NCBI GenBank assembly: GCA_018398585.1 | Contig: JAGTTD010000008.1 | Coordinates: 1,438,501 to 1,502,500 of the forward strand | Source: Simmondsia chinensis | Lineage: Eukaryota; Streptophyta; Magnoliopsida; Caryophyllales; Simmondsiaceae | DNA length: 64,000 bases | Reading direction: 5' to 3' | Shown here: piece after piece, positions 33,101-47,002 of the stretch | Layout of the letters: the number at the start of each line of letters is the position of its first letter | Position numbering within the stretch: the stretch's first letter is position 1 | Program-made: the position numbers and the translations under genes | The notes under the pieces: generated by a model | Databases searched by the model: none | What the model saw: the letters and a program-made list of their open reading frames with translations, nothing else | Told to the model about the DNA's origin: nothing

Positions 33101-35804
33101 TAGCTCAACTCAGTCTTGGATTTGAAGTTCGCTAAGCTTGGAAATTTTTTTAGCTTGAGTTCGGTTTGGTTGAGCTCGAACTTCGCTTGGCTTCAAGCTA
33201 AACTCGCATTATTTAGGCTCGTTTGACCTTGGTCTAGGTTCGTTTGTGCTTGTTTAGTCTCGAGCTTGGCTTATTTATGTTCAAAGTTGGCTCAATTAGG
33301 CATATTTATGCTAATAGATTGTAATAAGATAGGCGAGCCTTTGAGCTTGAGCTTCACTAGGTTCGGGCTCAGCTTAAGCTTGAGCTCGAGCTGGAAACAA
33401 GCCAAACCTTTCAAGCTTTGCGTGAGTTGACTCAGCCCATCTACCCCCCTAATCATAATGCTTTCTTTTCAACTCCCTGCGCAGGTGGGTAGCTTTGATG
33501 CTGGCTATGGAAGTTCTATCATGTCCCGTTTGGTAAGCCTTGAAACTTGAGCTGGGGTCCTCCTTTCCAAAGTAGTTTTCGGTTTGTAGTCTACCAGTTT
33601 TCAATGAAAATATGGTCGTGCAGATTGGACCCAAAAAAGCGCGCGAAATGTGGTTTCTGACAAGGTTCTACACTGCAGCTGAAGCTGAGAGGATGGGACT
33701 TGTCAACACTGTTGTTCCTGTGAGTATCAGGACTGCTTATCATGGTTTTCACATTAAAATTTTCAGCTACGTGTAAGGGCTTTTTATAGTGCTCTAGGCA
33801 CTATGTATATACGGGGAAGAGGATGCTATGATAGATGCCGGGGATGCAATCAAGTTACTATTAGAAATGAGCAAATGGAGTTATGGTCTTGCAGATCAGA
33901 CCATGTAAGAGTTTTCACGTTGAGCTATAAGGCTTAGTATAGCTTTTAGGCTACCCACCCCCGAGCATGAGGTTTGGAGTTCGAAGCTTATCTCTCCCCT
34001 TGCCCAGAATATTGGCGACCCATATTAGAGCATTGTTGTACCTCCTTACCATTATGGAAGAAAAGAGTTTTCTCATTAGACGAGGATGTTGTGATATACC
34101 TTGCGAGTACAAGAAAGTTAAGTTTGGAATTGAGCTTATTGAGGATAAGATTAGGGAGATGCGTTGGAGGAGGTTTGGTATGTGAAACTGATGGAAGCTA
34201 GCCTCCTCAAAACGGCTAGAGGAAGGTCTAAAGATATGGTTAGGCTGCATATAGCTCAAGTGCTAAGATAACGGGACTTGGCATCTCATTAAGTGTCATG
34301 GTTTGGAGTTCAAGTCTTACCATTGGGTGTAAATTTGGTTGGAGCCACCCACTCGGTTTGTGAAACCCAACTTACCCTATGGCTCGTAGCAAAATGTTTG
34401 AGCTGATGGTGTGTGAACTCGGGATTAGTCAAGGTGCGTGTAAGTGTAGGCTGCCCCAAAACCCTAGTTACCGAAAATCTTTTTGAGTAGATTGTAGCTA
34501 ACCATCTTAACCCGAGAAGAGGGAGACCCGTAAAGATATTAGTAGGATGCATGGAAAAAACCTTGATGAAGAGCTTAGCGGAGATCAGATTCATGATAGA
34601 TTGCGCAGTTGTATCTTGATCCATCATGCCTCAGTTTATGATATAGCGTAATGGCCATGTATAACTCGTGTGCGGTTTCTTTGTTTCTGTTCTTTTTCTG
34701 TTGTCGAATCGAGGTTATTTATTCAATGAAGTTTGTGTGGTATGTAGCTGGAGAGTTTGGAACAAGAAACAATCAAATGGTGCAGGGAGATCCTAAGAAA
34801 TAGCCCAACTGCGATCCGAGTTCTCAAATCTGCTCTTAATGCTGCCGATGATGGCCATGCCGGGCTCCAGGTATTTTTTCGGTCTTCCGTAATTTCGTCT
34901 GGCGTGAAACTTTCCGTTGAGTTTGGCATATAAGAGCCTAACTGAGTGAAGTCACTGTTTTATTGTATCTCAAATTTATGTCTCGACTCAAAATTGGAGG
35001 TTTGTGGTGTACTTGCCTAGCAAAACCCATCTGTTAGATGTAGGGTTTTTTGTTGTGCCTATATATGTTGCATTTGAGCTGAGATGAGCCTAAGCTCATT
35101 AGGCTCGAGACTTGGCGCGTTTACATTCAGGTTGGCTCGAAACTCATCGAGCTCCAAAACTTCAAGCTTGAGTTTTGCTCTGCTCGGCTTGGTTAAGCTT
35201 GCTAATTTTAGGCTCATTTAAGCTCAATTTAGGCTCGCTTAGTCTCATTTACAGTTGCTAGCCTACAAGTTTCGAGCTTCATTTGACGTAGGCTTGGCTC
35301 AATGAGCTAATGAGAGGGCTCGGCTCGAGCTTTATGACAAGCAAGCTCGTGAGCTGTTTTGGCTCATTTACACCTTACTCCTTTTAGATTCCTTAGTGGA
35401 TTGCTCTCCTTCCGCCCACATTTTTTCATTCAATTTGAGGGTTTTCTACGAAAATTTGTGTTATTATTTTCTCTCTCTCCTCTTCTCAATTTCTTTTCGA
35501 TCTGTTTTTTTTCGCATCTAAATGATACCTAGTTCTTGAATATTTTGCCTAACAGTCTCATCCCAAGAGAATCGATATTAGTACAGCCATCCCCCCGTCC
35601 CCCAAATTACTTATGGATTATTCACTTCTTTGTTACAAGACAAATACGGGACTTGTTGCTAGACTCATATATGGGCTGTGTTAACAGCAACTAGGAGGGG
35701 ATGCCACACTCATCTTTTACGGAACCGAGGAAGGAAACGAAGGGAAGACAGCTTATATGGAGCGCAGACGCCCTGACTTCTCGAAATTTCCTCGTTGCCC
35801 TTGA
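27129..35804 (+). CDS. NS: 1,4-dihydroxy-2-naphthoyl-CoA synthase (naphthoate synthase)
   Basis: Nine exons: 27129-27398, 29772-29894, 31341-31442, 31968-32006, 32093-32191, 33485-33532, 33624-33719, 34748-34870, 35688-35804; 338 residues, matching the Arabidopsis enzyme (about 337). It belongs to the crotonase superfamily and closes the naphthalenoid ring in phylloquinone (vitamin K1) synthesis, converting o-succinylbenzoyl-CoA to DHNA-CoA. Visible motifs: [24 protein letters not shown] (near 135-145), AGYAVGGGH (180-188), [15 protein letters not shown], and the C-terminal [18 protein letters not shown]. Residues 15-23, RISYVANHL, fit the PTS2 peroxisomal signal (R-L/I-x5-H-L), in line with the known peroxisomal site. 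Exon 4 is only 39 bp. Intron 1 has a GTCTCA donor. Introns 1, 2, 5 and 8 carry SINEs and MITEs. The reading frame is intact. Confidence 0.96.
27753..27833. repeat. Two adjacent perfect or near-perfect hairpins in intron 1
   Basis: TTTTTCTAAGCT (27753-27764) and AGCTAAGAAAAA (27785-27796) enclose the palindrome GTGTGTCGACACAC. Next, TACCGTGCAGAA (27809-27820) and TTCTGCACGGTA (27822-27833) form a perfect 12-bp stem. They may be the core of a small foldback transposon. Confidence 0.7.
27880..28045 (+). repeat. LTR-like interspersed repeat copy
   Basis: It carries ACTTAATATCAATTGGTTTT and TACTCCAACTTTGTGGTCA, matching the family at 1256-1472. It lies in naphthoate synthase intron 1. Confidence 0.45.
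28137..28675. mobile_element. GAGTTATTTA foldback element
   Basis: The left end GAGTTATTTACATTTTAACA mirrors the right end TTAAAATGTAAATAATTC. The interior has the same AATAATAAAAAGG phrases as 5853-6385. No clean duplication is found. It lies in naphthoate synthase intron 1. Confidence 0.6.
28767..28919 (-). mobile_element. Shared-tail SINE with a non-5S head
   Basis: The flanks CTTACYTGTATATTAAACA (28748-28766 and 28920-28938) form a 19-bp duplication with one mismatch. On the minus strand the head starts TCGCCATGATGCGATGAAGA and runs into CTCAGGTTGGGGGTCCTCGG, the start of the shared tail. It lies in naphthoate synthase intron 1. Confidence 0.88.
29566..29638 (-). mobile_element. 5'-truncated shared-tail SINE (73 bp)
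   Basis: Only the tail end is present (from GGAAGGCTACAGACATC to GGCACTGGGTTGTTGTTG on the minus strand). AATTGGGATT flanks both sides (29556-29565 and 29639-29648). Confidence 0.8.
30048..30300 (+). mobile_element. 5S-headed SINE
   Basis: A well-preserved 5S-like head (GGATCCCATTAGAACTCCGA, AGTTAAGCGTGCTTGGGCGA, TCCTCGTGTTGCACCCCTC) is followed by AGGTTGGGG and the shared tail, ending ATGTTGCTTGCTTTTTTG. No clean target duplication was found, probably because the flanks are T-rich. Confidence 0.9.
30356..30620 (-). mobile_element. Shared-tail SINE with a third, unrelated head
   Basis: The duplication AATCTTGAAAACAA (14 bp, exact) lies at 30342-30355 and 30621-30634. On the minus strand the head starts ATGATACAGGAGCACAACAA, contains TGTTGTTG-rich sequence, and joins the tail at GGGTTGGAGGCTCTC. 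The copy is 265 bp. Confidence 0.85.
33049..33450. mobile_element. AGCTC-rich hAT-like MITE
   Basis: The ends are AGGGATGTATTTGAGCTGAG and inverted CAGCCCATCTACCCCCCT. Flanks AATCGTAATG and AATCATAATG differ at one base, a plausible duplication. It ends only about 30 bp before naphthoate synthase exon 6. Confidence 0.65.
33930..34260. repeat. Short interspersed repeat, decayed
   Basis: The phrases TTTGGAGTTCGAAGCTTATC and TTGTACCTCCTTACCAT recur at 8990-9070. A possible B box, GTTCGAAGC, suggests a tRNA-related origin. It is intron sequence of naphthoate synthase. Confidence 0.35.
35058..35380. mobile_element. AGCTC-rich hAT-like MITE
   Basis: It runs from ATGTTGCATTTGAGCTGAG to TGGCTCATTTACACCTTA with an AGCTC/GAGCT interior. 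It lies in naphthoate synthase intron 8. Confidence 0.55.
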
Positions 35805-36089
35805 TCTGAAATAAAATCATCGTTGTCGTTGGTGTCGTTACGATCTTTTTCAAGCATCCCAGTCTGACATGCCTAGCAGAAAAGGGGGGAAAAGAAGGCT
35901 CGGATTTGTTGTAGTTGTTGTTTGTAATGTGATATTGGGATGGATGCTTTGTTGTGGAGGATAGTTTTGAGTGATTTATTCTTTGTAATTGGCTGTGTGT
36001 TTTTCTTCCAATTTTATGAAAGGAAACATCTTTATGCAAAAAATTGAAAAAGAAAACACTGGCAATTTTGATTATGATTTCTCGGACAC

Positions 36090-36200
36090 AGCTTGCCTTT
36101 AAGGTAGCATCCTGAAAGAGTAAGGCTGCGTACATCTCATACCCCATGGCTCAAACCCTACTCTGGTGGGAGCTTTTGTGGCACTGGTATTGTTTTCTTG
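36090..36200 (+). mobile_element. Shared-tail SINE, no 5S head
   Basis: It contains GAGTAAGGCTGCGTACATC and GGTGGGAGCTTTTGTGGCAC followed by TTGTTG-like sequence, about 300 bp after the naphthoate synthase stop codon. A more decayed relative lies at about 36650-36740. Confidence 0.7.
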
Positions 36201-36254
36201 TTGTATCAGTTTTGATTTGTGTCTCTCCTAGATCATAGAAATGTTTTAATTTTG

Positions 36255-36560
36255 GCTCATCAGCATTGTGTTCGGTTCGAAACTCATCAAACTTGGAAAC
36301 TTCAGGCTCAGGTTTTACTAGTTAAAGGTTCGGGTTCAGCTCAGCTAGGTTGGTTGTGCTTAAATCCAACTCGGCAAGTTTTGAGCTAAACTTAGGATAT
36401 TTAGGTTTATTTAAACTCGATCAAAAGCATATTTAGGCTCAGTTGGTTTGACTAGGCATATTTACGTTAATAAATTGGACTATAATAGAGTCATTTATGC
36501 TCGTTTAGGCTCATTAAAATTGGACCAATTATTTATGCGCCCAAGTTGGCGTACATGTGA
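36255..36560. repeat. AGCTC-rich MITE, degraded
   Basis: GGCTCATCAGCATTG, CTCAGCTAGGTTGG and TTTAGGCTCATT phrases fit the family; the ends are lost. Confidence 0.4.
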
Positions 36561-36841
36561 GTCATTAAGAATATCTTGTTAGACCACAAAGTAAGATGGA
36601 TTTGAAGTTCCGATATTATTATAACGGGATATTATCATAAGGGAATACGATATTCTGTAGGGTAGCATCCAAGGGCAAGGCTAAGTATAATTTATTCTTT
36701 CAATCGTGTCTTGGCAGGGGTCTCTTTGAGATTTGGTGTACTAAATTTTTAGTTCACGAATTTTATGAAATATTTTTTTTAGTTTAAAAGTTAAATGTAT
36801 TTAGCAAATAGTCCAAATAAGAGTGATAAATGATGTAAAAT

Positions 36842-37131
36842 TTAGGGTAAATTATATATTAGTATCTTAAGATTTTGTGTATTAATTTTTAGTTAACAAA
36901 CTTTGTAAAATAATTTTTAGTTCAAAAAATTGCATGAATTTAATAAAATAATCCAATTAGCAATGTATAAGGATGCAAAATTATGCCTCACTTTCATTAT
37001 TTTATATGGTTATTTAGACTATTTTATTAAATACACGTAACTTTTTTGGATTAAAGAATTATTTTGCAAAGTTTGTGGATTAAAACATTAATACACTAAA
37101 TCTCATGGTACTGATATGTAATTTACCCTAA
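36842..37131. mobile_element. Foldback MITE with GGGTAAATTAYATATYAGTA ends
   Basis: The left arm from GGGTAAATTATATATTAGTA and the right arm ending TACTGATATGTAATTTACCC mirror each other for about 100 bp. It is the most complete member of the family also seen at 3561-4441 and 55870-56010. Confidence 0.7.
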
Positions 37132-37333
37132 AATTTATTGTTATTTGTTGGTAAACCTTCCATCCTTTGACTATTTTTTCTTGTTCCATACATGAACCTT
37201 AATGTTGTGATAATTTTAATCAAGATGAGTTGGATGAAAGACCTATTTTCTATTCTTAAATAATGTCATTTGAGTTATTTTATTAAGTACATATAACAAT
37301 TTACATAAAAATATTATTTCACAAAATAAATTA

Positions 37334-39425
37334 GGACAAAATATGACCCCCTGAACTTTACAATTAATCACAACACACCTCATGTACTTTCAATTTGAAA
37401 AAATAGCCCCCTGAAAATTTACAAATTAATACAATACACCCCTACACTTTTAATTTCATAAAATAGCCCCATAAACTTTGTCATTACACAAAACACATCG
37501 CACTTTTAATTTCATAAAATGGCCCCATAAACTTTGTTATTACACACAACTCACCCCCGAACTTTATGAGTCGGTTCCCAAAATAATGCTAAAAAATAAA
37601 AAAATTAAAAAAATAATGCTGAAAAAAAAATTCCAAATCTACTGTTGAACCGCGTTTGCAAAACGTGTTTAAATTTCAATAAAATTGGATAAAAAAATGC
37701 CGGTTATATCAGTATAAACCGCGTTTACTAAACGCGGTTCACCTTAATATAAACCGCGTCTAATAAACGCGGTTTACCACTGAACCGCGTCTACTAAACG
37801 CGGTTTACCCCTAAACCGCATTTACAAAACGCGGTTTAACGTCAGCAATCTAAAAGCCCCTTTTTTTTCACTTATACTTACCATTATGCCGCAATTCTTC
37901 ACTTTTTTGTTCGTTTATAGTTTTTATTATGCCGCAATTTGTGATGATTATCATATTGATCCCATGTCTCTCTTAATGAAGCTCCAACATCATAAGTGGA
38001 GGTCAAATAACTCCAATAATAGTACTTGAAAGATCTCTAGTGTATAAGCAAAAGAAAGGAGGAGGCGAACGACGTGACTGGTGGTGGGTTAACGAGGAAG
38101 AGGCAGAGAGACGGTGAAAGCAGCGGAGAGCACACGCGTGAATGAGATAAACCTAGTAAACCGGGTCATAAAGACGAGGTTATAACAAGAGAAAACCGCG
38201 TCTTCATGACACGGTTTAATAGATATAACTGCGTTATTAAAACGCGGTTTATTCCAATGTTAAACGCGGTTTATGGACGCTGTTTATCAAAGCCGTGTTT
38301 AGTAAACGCGGTTCAACAGTAGATTTGAAAATATTTTTTTTTAGCATTATTTTTTTTATTTTTTAGCATTATTTTGGGAACCGACTCGAACTTTATTACT
38401 AAATATAACTCACTCCTTACACATTAATTTAAAAAATATACAAAATTAAAAAACATTTACAAAATTATGAAAAAGAAATTGGAAAAATTTTAAAAATATA
38501 TAATAATATTTTTAACTTTAATAAATTAAAATAATAAATTTAAAATAAAAAAATCATATTTTTTAACTTTAATAAAAATTAGAATAATGAATTTAGAATA
38601 ATGAATTTAAAATAAAAAATTATCAAATTAAAAATAACAAATTTTCTAGTTTTATACAAAATATATGAATTTATGTTTTTAGACAAAATGTGAGAGCTTA
38701 GTATTAAATTAAAAATGAGAGATTTTTTAGTTTTATACAAAAAATAGAAAATAATGTTCTTAGAAGATAGATATGAGTCTTATATTTCTAGATAAAAGAT
38801 AATAAAATTTTTAAATATTTATAAAAAATAATTATTTTAATTAATATAGTAAAAATATTGTAAATTTAAAAGATAATAAAATATGATTTTTAAATTTTAA
38901 ATTTTTTTAAAAAATATTATAAGAGAAAATATAATAAATTTTTTTAAAAATAAATTCTAAAATCATATTAAAAATTTAAAACTAAAAAAAATATACGAAA
39001 TTAAAATTTTCAAAATTAATACTGAAAAAAAATTAAAAACATTGAAAAATAAAATTTAAATTATTATTATATTTTTCATACCTTTTTCAAAAAAATATCT
39101 TTCATAATTTATTCAAAATTTTTAATTTTATACTTTTTTATTTAAAAATTTTTAAATGTCTAAATGGTGTGTTATGTTTTATAATAAAGCTTAGACGGTG
39201 AGTTGTGTGCAATAAGAAAATTCAAGGGATTATTTTATGAAATTAAAAGTGCAAGAGGTGTGTTGTGTTAATTTATAAAGTTCAGAGGGCTATTTTTTAA
39301 AATTGAAAGTACAGAGACTATGTTGTGTTTAATTATAAAGTTCAGAGGATTATTTTCAAAATTAAAAGTGTAGAAAATATATTATAATTAATTATAAAGT
39401 TCAGGAGTCTTACCATATTTTATCC
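37334..39425. mobile_element. Mutator-like element (outer), 9-bp duplication
   Basis: The ends are GGACAAAATATG and inverted CATATTTTATCC (11 of 12). AATAAATTA flanks both sides exactly (37325-37333 and 39426-39434). Both subterminal regions are arrays of a degenerate repeat (phrases such as AAGTTCAGAGG and inverted CCCCTGAACTTTA). No transposase is seen. A second element, 37568-38387, is inserted in it. Confidence 0.85.
37568..38387. mobile_element. Nested Mutator-like element with ten CGCGGTT palindromes
   Basis: The ends GAGTCGGTTCCCAAAATAAT and the inverted match near 38370-38387 form inverted repeats of about 90 bp. The 9-bp duplication GAACTTTAT is exact (37559-37567 and 38388-38396). 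Inside each arm are five palindromic units of the form AACCGCGTTT-NNN-AAACGCGGTT, ten in all. A GC-richer middle (38040-38150) could be captured sequence. Confidence 0.88.
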
Positions 39426-39544
39426 AATAAATTAAAAAAAGAACACAAAAGCAGGAACCGCCAGGGGCAATTTAGTAATTAGATTGGAAATCCCACGAAA
39501 ATTTGGTACCCCTCAACTTCCCATTTTTATTCGATTTACATTTA

Positions 39545-39614
39545 CATTTTACGCTTCTTAGTGCATCACAAGTTCTTCAACCTCCTCTCTCTCTCTCTCT
39601 CTCTCGCTCCGCAG
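39545..39614 (+). other. ARF1: ARF1 5' leader exon
   Basis: A CT-repeat tract ends in CGCTCCGCAG with the donor GTATGT at 39615. It is the probable untranslated first exon. The leader intron then runs to an acceptor just before the ATG at 41873 (candidate AG at 41853 or 41867). Confidence 0.6.
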
Positions 39615-39687
39615 GTATGTTTCGAAATTCAATCTTCAATTGAATCTTCGCTGCAATTGCATGTAGTAATTCTACTTTCATTTCCAG

Positions 39688-40640
39688 ATTGTAGGTCTTT
39701 TGATCTGTTTATTACAAACTAGATTCAAAATGCTTTGATTTTTTACATTTTTGATTGTATTATTTCTGTTGTTAATCACTTGAGAATTTATAAATTGTCA
39801 GTTTTCTGGTTGATTTTGGTGTCGAATCTAGGGTTCCTTGATCTGGATTTTCATTTTTGGTTTGAATTGAGATTGTAGATCCTTTGATCTGTTTGTTACG
39901 AAAGAAGTCCAAAATGCTTTGATTTCTTACATTTTGATTGTATTATTCTGTTTTTAATCAGTTGAGAATTCCTAAATTTTGTCTGTTTTCTGGTTGATTT
40001 TGGTGTCGAATCTAGGGTTCGTAGATTCGGATTTTTATTTCTGGTTCGAATTAAGATTGTAGACGTTTTCATCTGTTCATTATAAAAGATGTTCAAAATG
40101 ATTTGATTTCTTACATTTTGATTGTATTATTTCTGTTTTTAATTGTACTTTGCTTTCCATGTTATTGATGCTTTGATCTGTTTATTAAAAAGATGTCCAA
40201 AATGCTTTGATTTCTTACATTTTGATTGTATTATTTCTGTTGTTAATCAGTTGATAATTTCTAGTTTGCGCAAATTTCATCAGCAATCTTGTTGATTTTG
40301 GTGTCAAATCTAGGGTTCGTTGATCCGGATTTTTATTTCCGGTTCGAATTTGTAGACTCTTTGATCTGTTCATGACAAAAGAAGTCCAAAATGATTTGAT
40401 TTCTTCCTTTTTGATTGTGTTATTTCTCTTTTTAATTGTACTTTCCATTCGAGATTGTAAATGCTTTGATCTGTTTATTACAAAAGAGGTCCAGAAATAT
40501 TTGGATTTCTTCCATTTTGATTGTAATATTTCTGTTGTTGATCAATTAAAAATTTCTACATCTGGACAAATATTGTCAGTTTTGGAGTCGATTTTGGTGT
40601 CAAATCTAGGGTTTGTTGATCTGGATTTTTATTTCTGGTT
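39688..40640 (+). repeat. Degenerate tandem repeats in ARF1 leader intron with TTNGATYTG motifs
   Basis: Six or so units of about 105-185 bp share GATTGTAGRYNCTTTGATCTG, GTCCAAAATGCTTTGATTTC and GTGTCGAATCTAGGGTTCG phrases. TTTGATCTG, a match to the enhancing-intron motif TTNGATYTG, occurs exactly at 39699-39707, 39883-39891, 40172-40180, 40360-40368 and 40465-40473. Near-matches exist at 39838, 40068 and 40615. Confidence 0.8.
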
Positions 40641-41144
40641 CGAATTTGATATGCTTCAGATTTTCTTTCTTATGATCTTTAGATCTCTTAGGTTAAACCG
40701 TATGGATCTAGAAGAACGCTAGCTGGAATTGGAAATTTCGTTGTCAATTAGTCAGTCCCAAATTAATAGCGGATTGTGAATCTATTGCAGTGTGGTAGCG
40801 TTTTTCTCGAAATTTGCTGTCCGATGGATCTGTGCCTGTAATTGCAGTTCTGTTTGTACTCGCAATTCATGCAATTTTCCTTCATCTGATTTGGCAACTT
40901 CTCGTTCAGTGTAGTGGAATTGTCTTTGTTATAATGTTTTTGAGGTTGTTCAAATGGATCCCTTATCTTTTTAAAAAAAAATAATCCTTAATGTTTATAA
41001 GGTTGTTCAAATTGGTTCTTCATATTTTTTTTCTTATTTAAAATAGTCTCTTATGTTTAATTTTATGACAAGCGTGCTCATTTTGGCATGTATTTTTCGA
41101 ATTGCTCTAGTAATCCATCGGAGTCTTGTTTATTGATGGTAGAT

Positions 41145-41816
41145 CAGGGCCAGCCACTGCTTAGCCCCCAAATTTTAGGGGGCTCCAAAGGCTATTACAT
41201 GCAAGTTTTCTTGTTTTATTTTTGTCGTGATTTTTGAAGCTTGGATTGTTAATATATTAATAAATGTTAGGATATTAGTATTTAGAGTTATTTACATTAT
41301 ATTTTTAAGTTTGTTCAAATTGGCCCTTTATCTTTTTTTGTTCAGAATAGTCCTTGATGTTTGTAAATATGTTGAAATTGGTACCTCATCTTTTCTTTTG
41401 TTCAAAATGGCCCCTAATGTGCTGTTTTATTACAAAATTAATCTCTTACTTAGTGATAAGAATTAGATAAAAATTATAAAGATGAGGGACCAATTTTGTG
41501 ATAAATTAAAAAATTAGGAACCATTTTGAATAAAAGAAAAGACGAGGAACTAATTTGAACAAACTTAAAAACATTAGGACCCATTTAAGCAAAATAAAAC
41601 ATGAGAGGTCAATTTGAACAAACTTAAAAATATCAGGGACCAACGGTGTAAATAACTCTTAGTATTTATGTTGTTAAAAAATATTACTATATATGAAGGA
41701 CCGTAATTTTTATCATTTATTATATTTGTATTTGTGTTGTTAAAAAATATTGATATATATAAAGGGCCCATTTGAAATATTTACTTCAAGCCCCAAAAAT
41801 GTTATAACTGGCCTTG
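41145..41816. mobile_element. hAT element in ARF1 leader intron
   Basis: The ends CAGGGCCAGCC and inverted AACTGGCCTTG are flanked by an exact 8-bp TGGTAGAT (41137-41144 and 41817-41824). It hosts the element at 41285-41658. Its right end lies about 50 bp before the ARF1 start codon. Confidence 0.85.
41285..41658. mobile_element. GAGTTATTTA foldback element nested in the hAT
   Basis: The left end GAGTTATTTACA mirrors the right end TGTAAATAACTC, with GTTCAAATTGG-type phrases in both arms. TTAGTATTTA lies on both sides (41275-41284 and 41659-41668), a 9-10 bp duplication of Mutator type. A left half of the same family lies at about 40930-41080. Confidence 0.8.
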
Positions 41817-41866
41817 TGGTAGATGATAACAGTGTGATTGTGGTGACATATAGGGGATTTTTCTAA

Positions 41867-45564
<3,698 letters not shown>

Positions 45565-45963
45565 GAAACTGAGGAAGATTACGAACCGAGTATCGCGGAT
45601 TTCAGGGGTTGAAAGGAACATCTATCAGGTTGATATGGTAGGTGAAACTATCTTCTTTACCTTAATGACACTCAGAATTTTGTGATTCTAAATTTTTTTT
45701 TTGTTTTTTGGGGGGGGCTTTATTACTTCATTTATGGATGCATATCAATGCCCTCAGAAATTAGTGATTTGTTTGAAGTTTGCTTATGTTTCAATCCTTA
45801 TCTTCACTTTTGTGTTATGTGCCATTCTATGTCTTGCTCTATGGATTATTACGTTATACTCATCATGAAGTATTTTATCTATTTTTTGTCTGAGCTTGTT
45901 TGGCTAAATTATGAAAAAAAAAAAAAAACGCTCTTTTTAAAAGTATTATATATTTGCTTCTCT

Positions 45964-46212
45964 ACCAAAGAAGGCACCAACACGCCGTCACCGGATCCCA
46001 TTAGAACTCCGAAGTTAAGCGTGCTCGGGCGAGAGTAGTACCAGGATGGGTGACCTCCTGAGAAGTCCTCACCCTCAGGTTGGGGGTACTGGAAAACAGC
46101 CTCTCTTCGGGTTAATACCCTGAAGGGGTAAGGCTACGTACATCCGCCCCCCCCAGACCCTGCGTAGGCGGGAGCCCTTGAGGCACTGGGCATGTTCCTT
46201 TTTTTTCCTTTG
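45964..46212 (+). mobile_element. 5S-headed SINE downstream of ARF1
   Basis: A 5S-like head (CCGGATCCCATTAGAACTCC, AGTTAAGCGTGCTCGGGCGA) with a small deletion near GTCCTCACCCTCAGG is followed by the shared tail, ending GGCACTGGGCATGTTCC. The flanks TATTTGCTTCTCTA and TATCTTTGCTTCTTTCTA are a probable, slightly decayed duplication. It starts 400 bp after the ARF1 stop codon. Confidence 0.88.
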
Positions 46213-46230
46213 TATCTTTGCTTCTTTCTA

Positions 46231-46445
46231 CAACAGCAGACCCGTGTGACAGTGTCTCCAGGGCCCAACGCATAAGCGAGGTTTGGAAGGGGTAAATGTA
46301 TGCAGCCTTACCCCTTCAGGGTGCAACCCTGCCGATAGGCTATTTTCGAGGACCCCCAACCTTATAGGGTTGGCAACACGAGGACTTCCCAGGAGGTCAT
46401 CCATCCTGGTATTACTCTCGCTCAAGCACACTTAACTTCGAACTG
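46231..46445 (-). mobile_element. 5S-headed SINE, head truncated, inverted to its neighbour
   Basis: On the minus strand it reads TCGAAGTTAAGTGTGCTTGA, GAGAGTAATACCAGGATGG, CTCGTGTTGCCAACC and then the shared tail. It meets the plus-strand copy at 45964-46212 tail to tail with about 20 bp between. Confidence 0.85.
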
Positions 46446-46653
46446 GAAAAAAGTGCTTTTCTACACTTTCTGAAAAAAGAAATTTGAATAAACATATGTC
46501 CATGACCACTAAACAGAGATAATAACTCGGAAAAAGGGTCAGTAAGCTTCGAACTTGTTGCATACAATTCAATTCAAAATTCTCATTTTTTTAAAAAAAA
46601 TCATTAGTTTATAGAAAATATGATTTGTTAATATTAGATTACTGTTATATTTT

Positions 46654-46774
46654 ACTTCAGGTTAGGGGTCTTCGGAAACAACCTCCTTTCCAACCGGAAC
46701 GGGTAAGGCTGCGTACATCACCCCTCCCAGACCCTGCTCTATGCGGGAGCCGCGAGGCACTGGGACTGTTGTTG
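46654..46774 (+). mobile_element. Shared-tail SINE with perfect 19-bp duplication
   Basis: TAGATTACTGTTATATTTT is repeated exactly at 46635-46653 and 46775-46793. The 121-bp body starts ACTTCAGGTTAGGGGTC and ends GGCACTGGGACTGTTGTTG, without a 5S head. Confidence 0.95.
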
Positions 46775-47002
46775 TAGATTACTGTTATATTTTGTAGCAT
46801 ACATGTTGGATACATTGATGTAATTCATTTGGTGGTTTCTCTATTTCTACATCCTAATAATTTTTATACTATATACTATCAAATACAGAAATTAAATTCA
46901 TAAAATTAAGTTGATTTAGCATTTTACAAAGTTCGAAGCTAACTAATCCCTTTTTTTTCTCAAATTGTGGTGGTTAAGAAAATTTAAAAATCATTTTTAA
47001 AA

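Noticed and set aside
35710..36147. 145-codon minus-strand frame
   Set aside because: It is antisense to the last naphthoate synthase exon and a SINE; no independent coding signs.
37640..38320. CRISPR-like repeat array
   Set aside because: The CGCGGTT palindromes look like evenly repeated units, but they sit in inverted arms of a plant transposon with terminal repeats and a 9-bp duplication.
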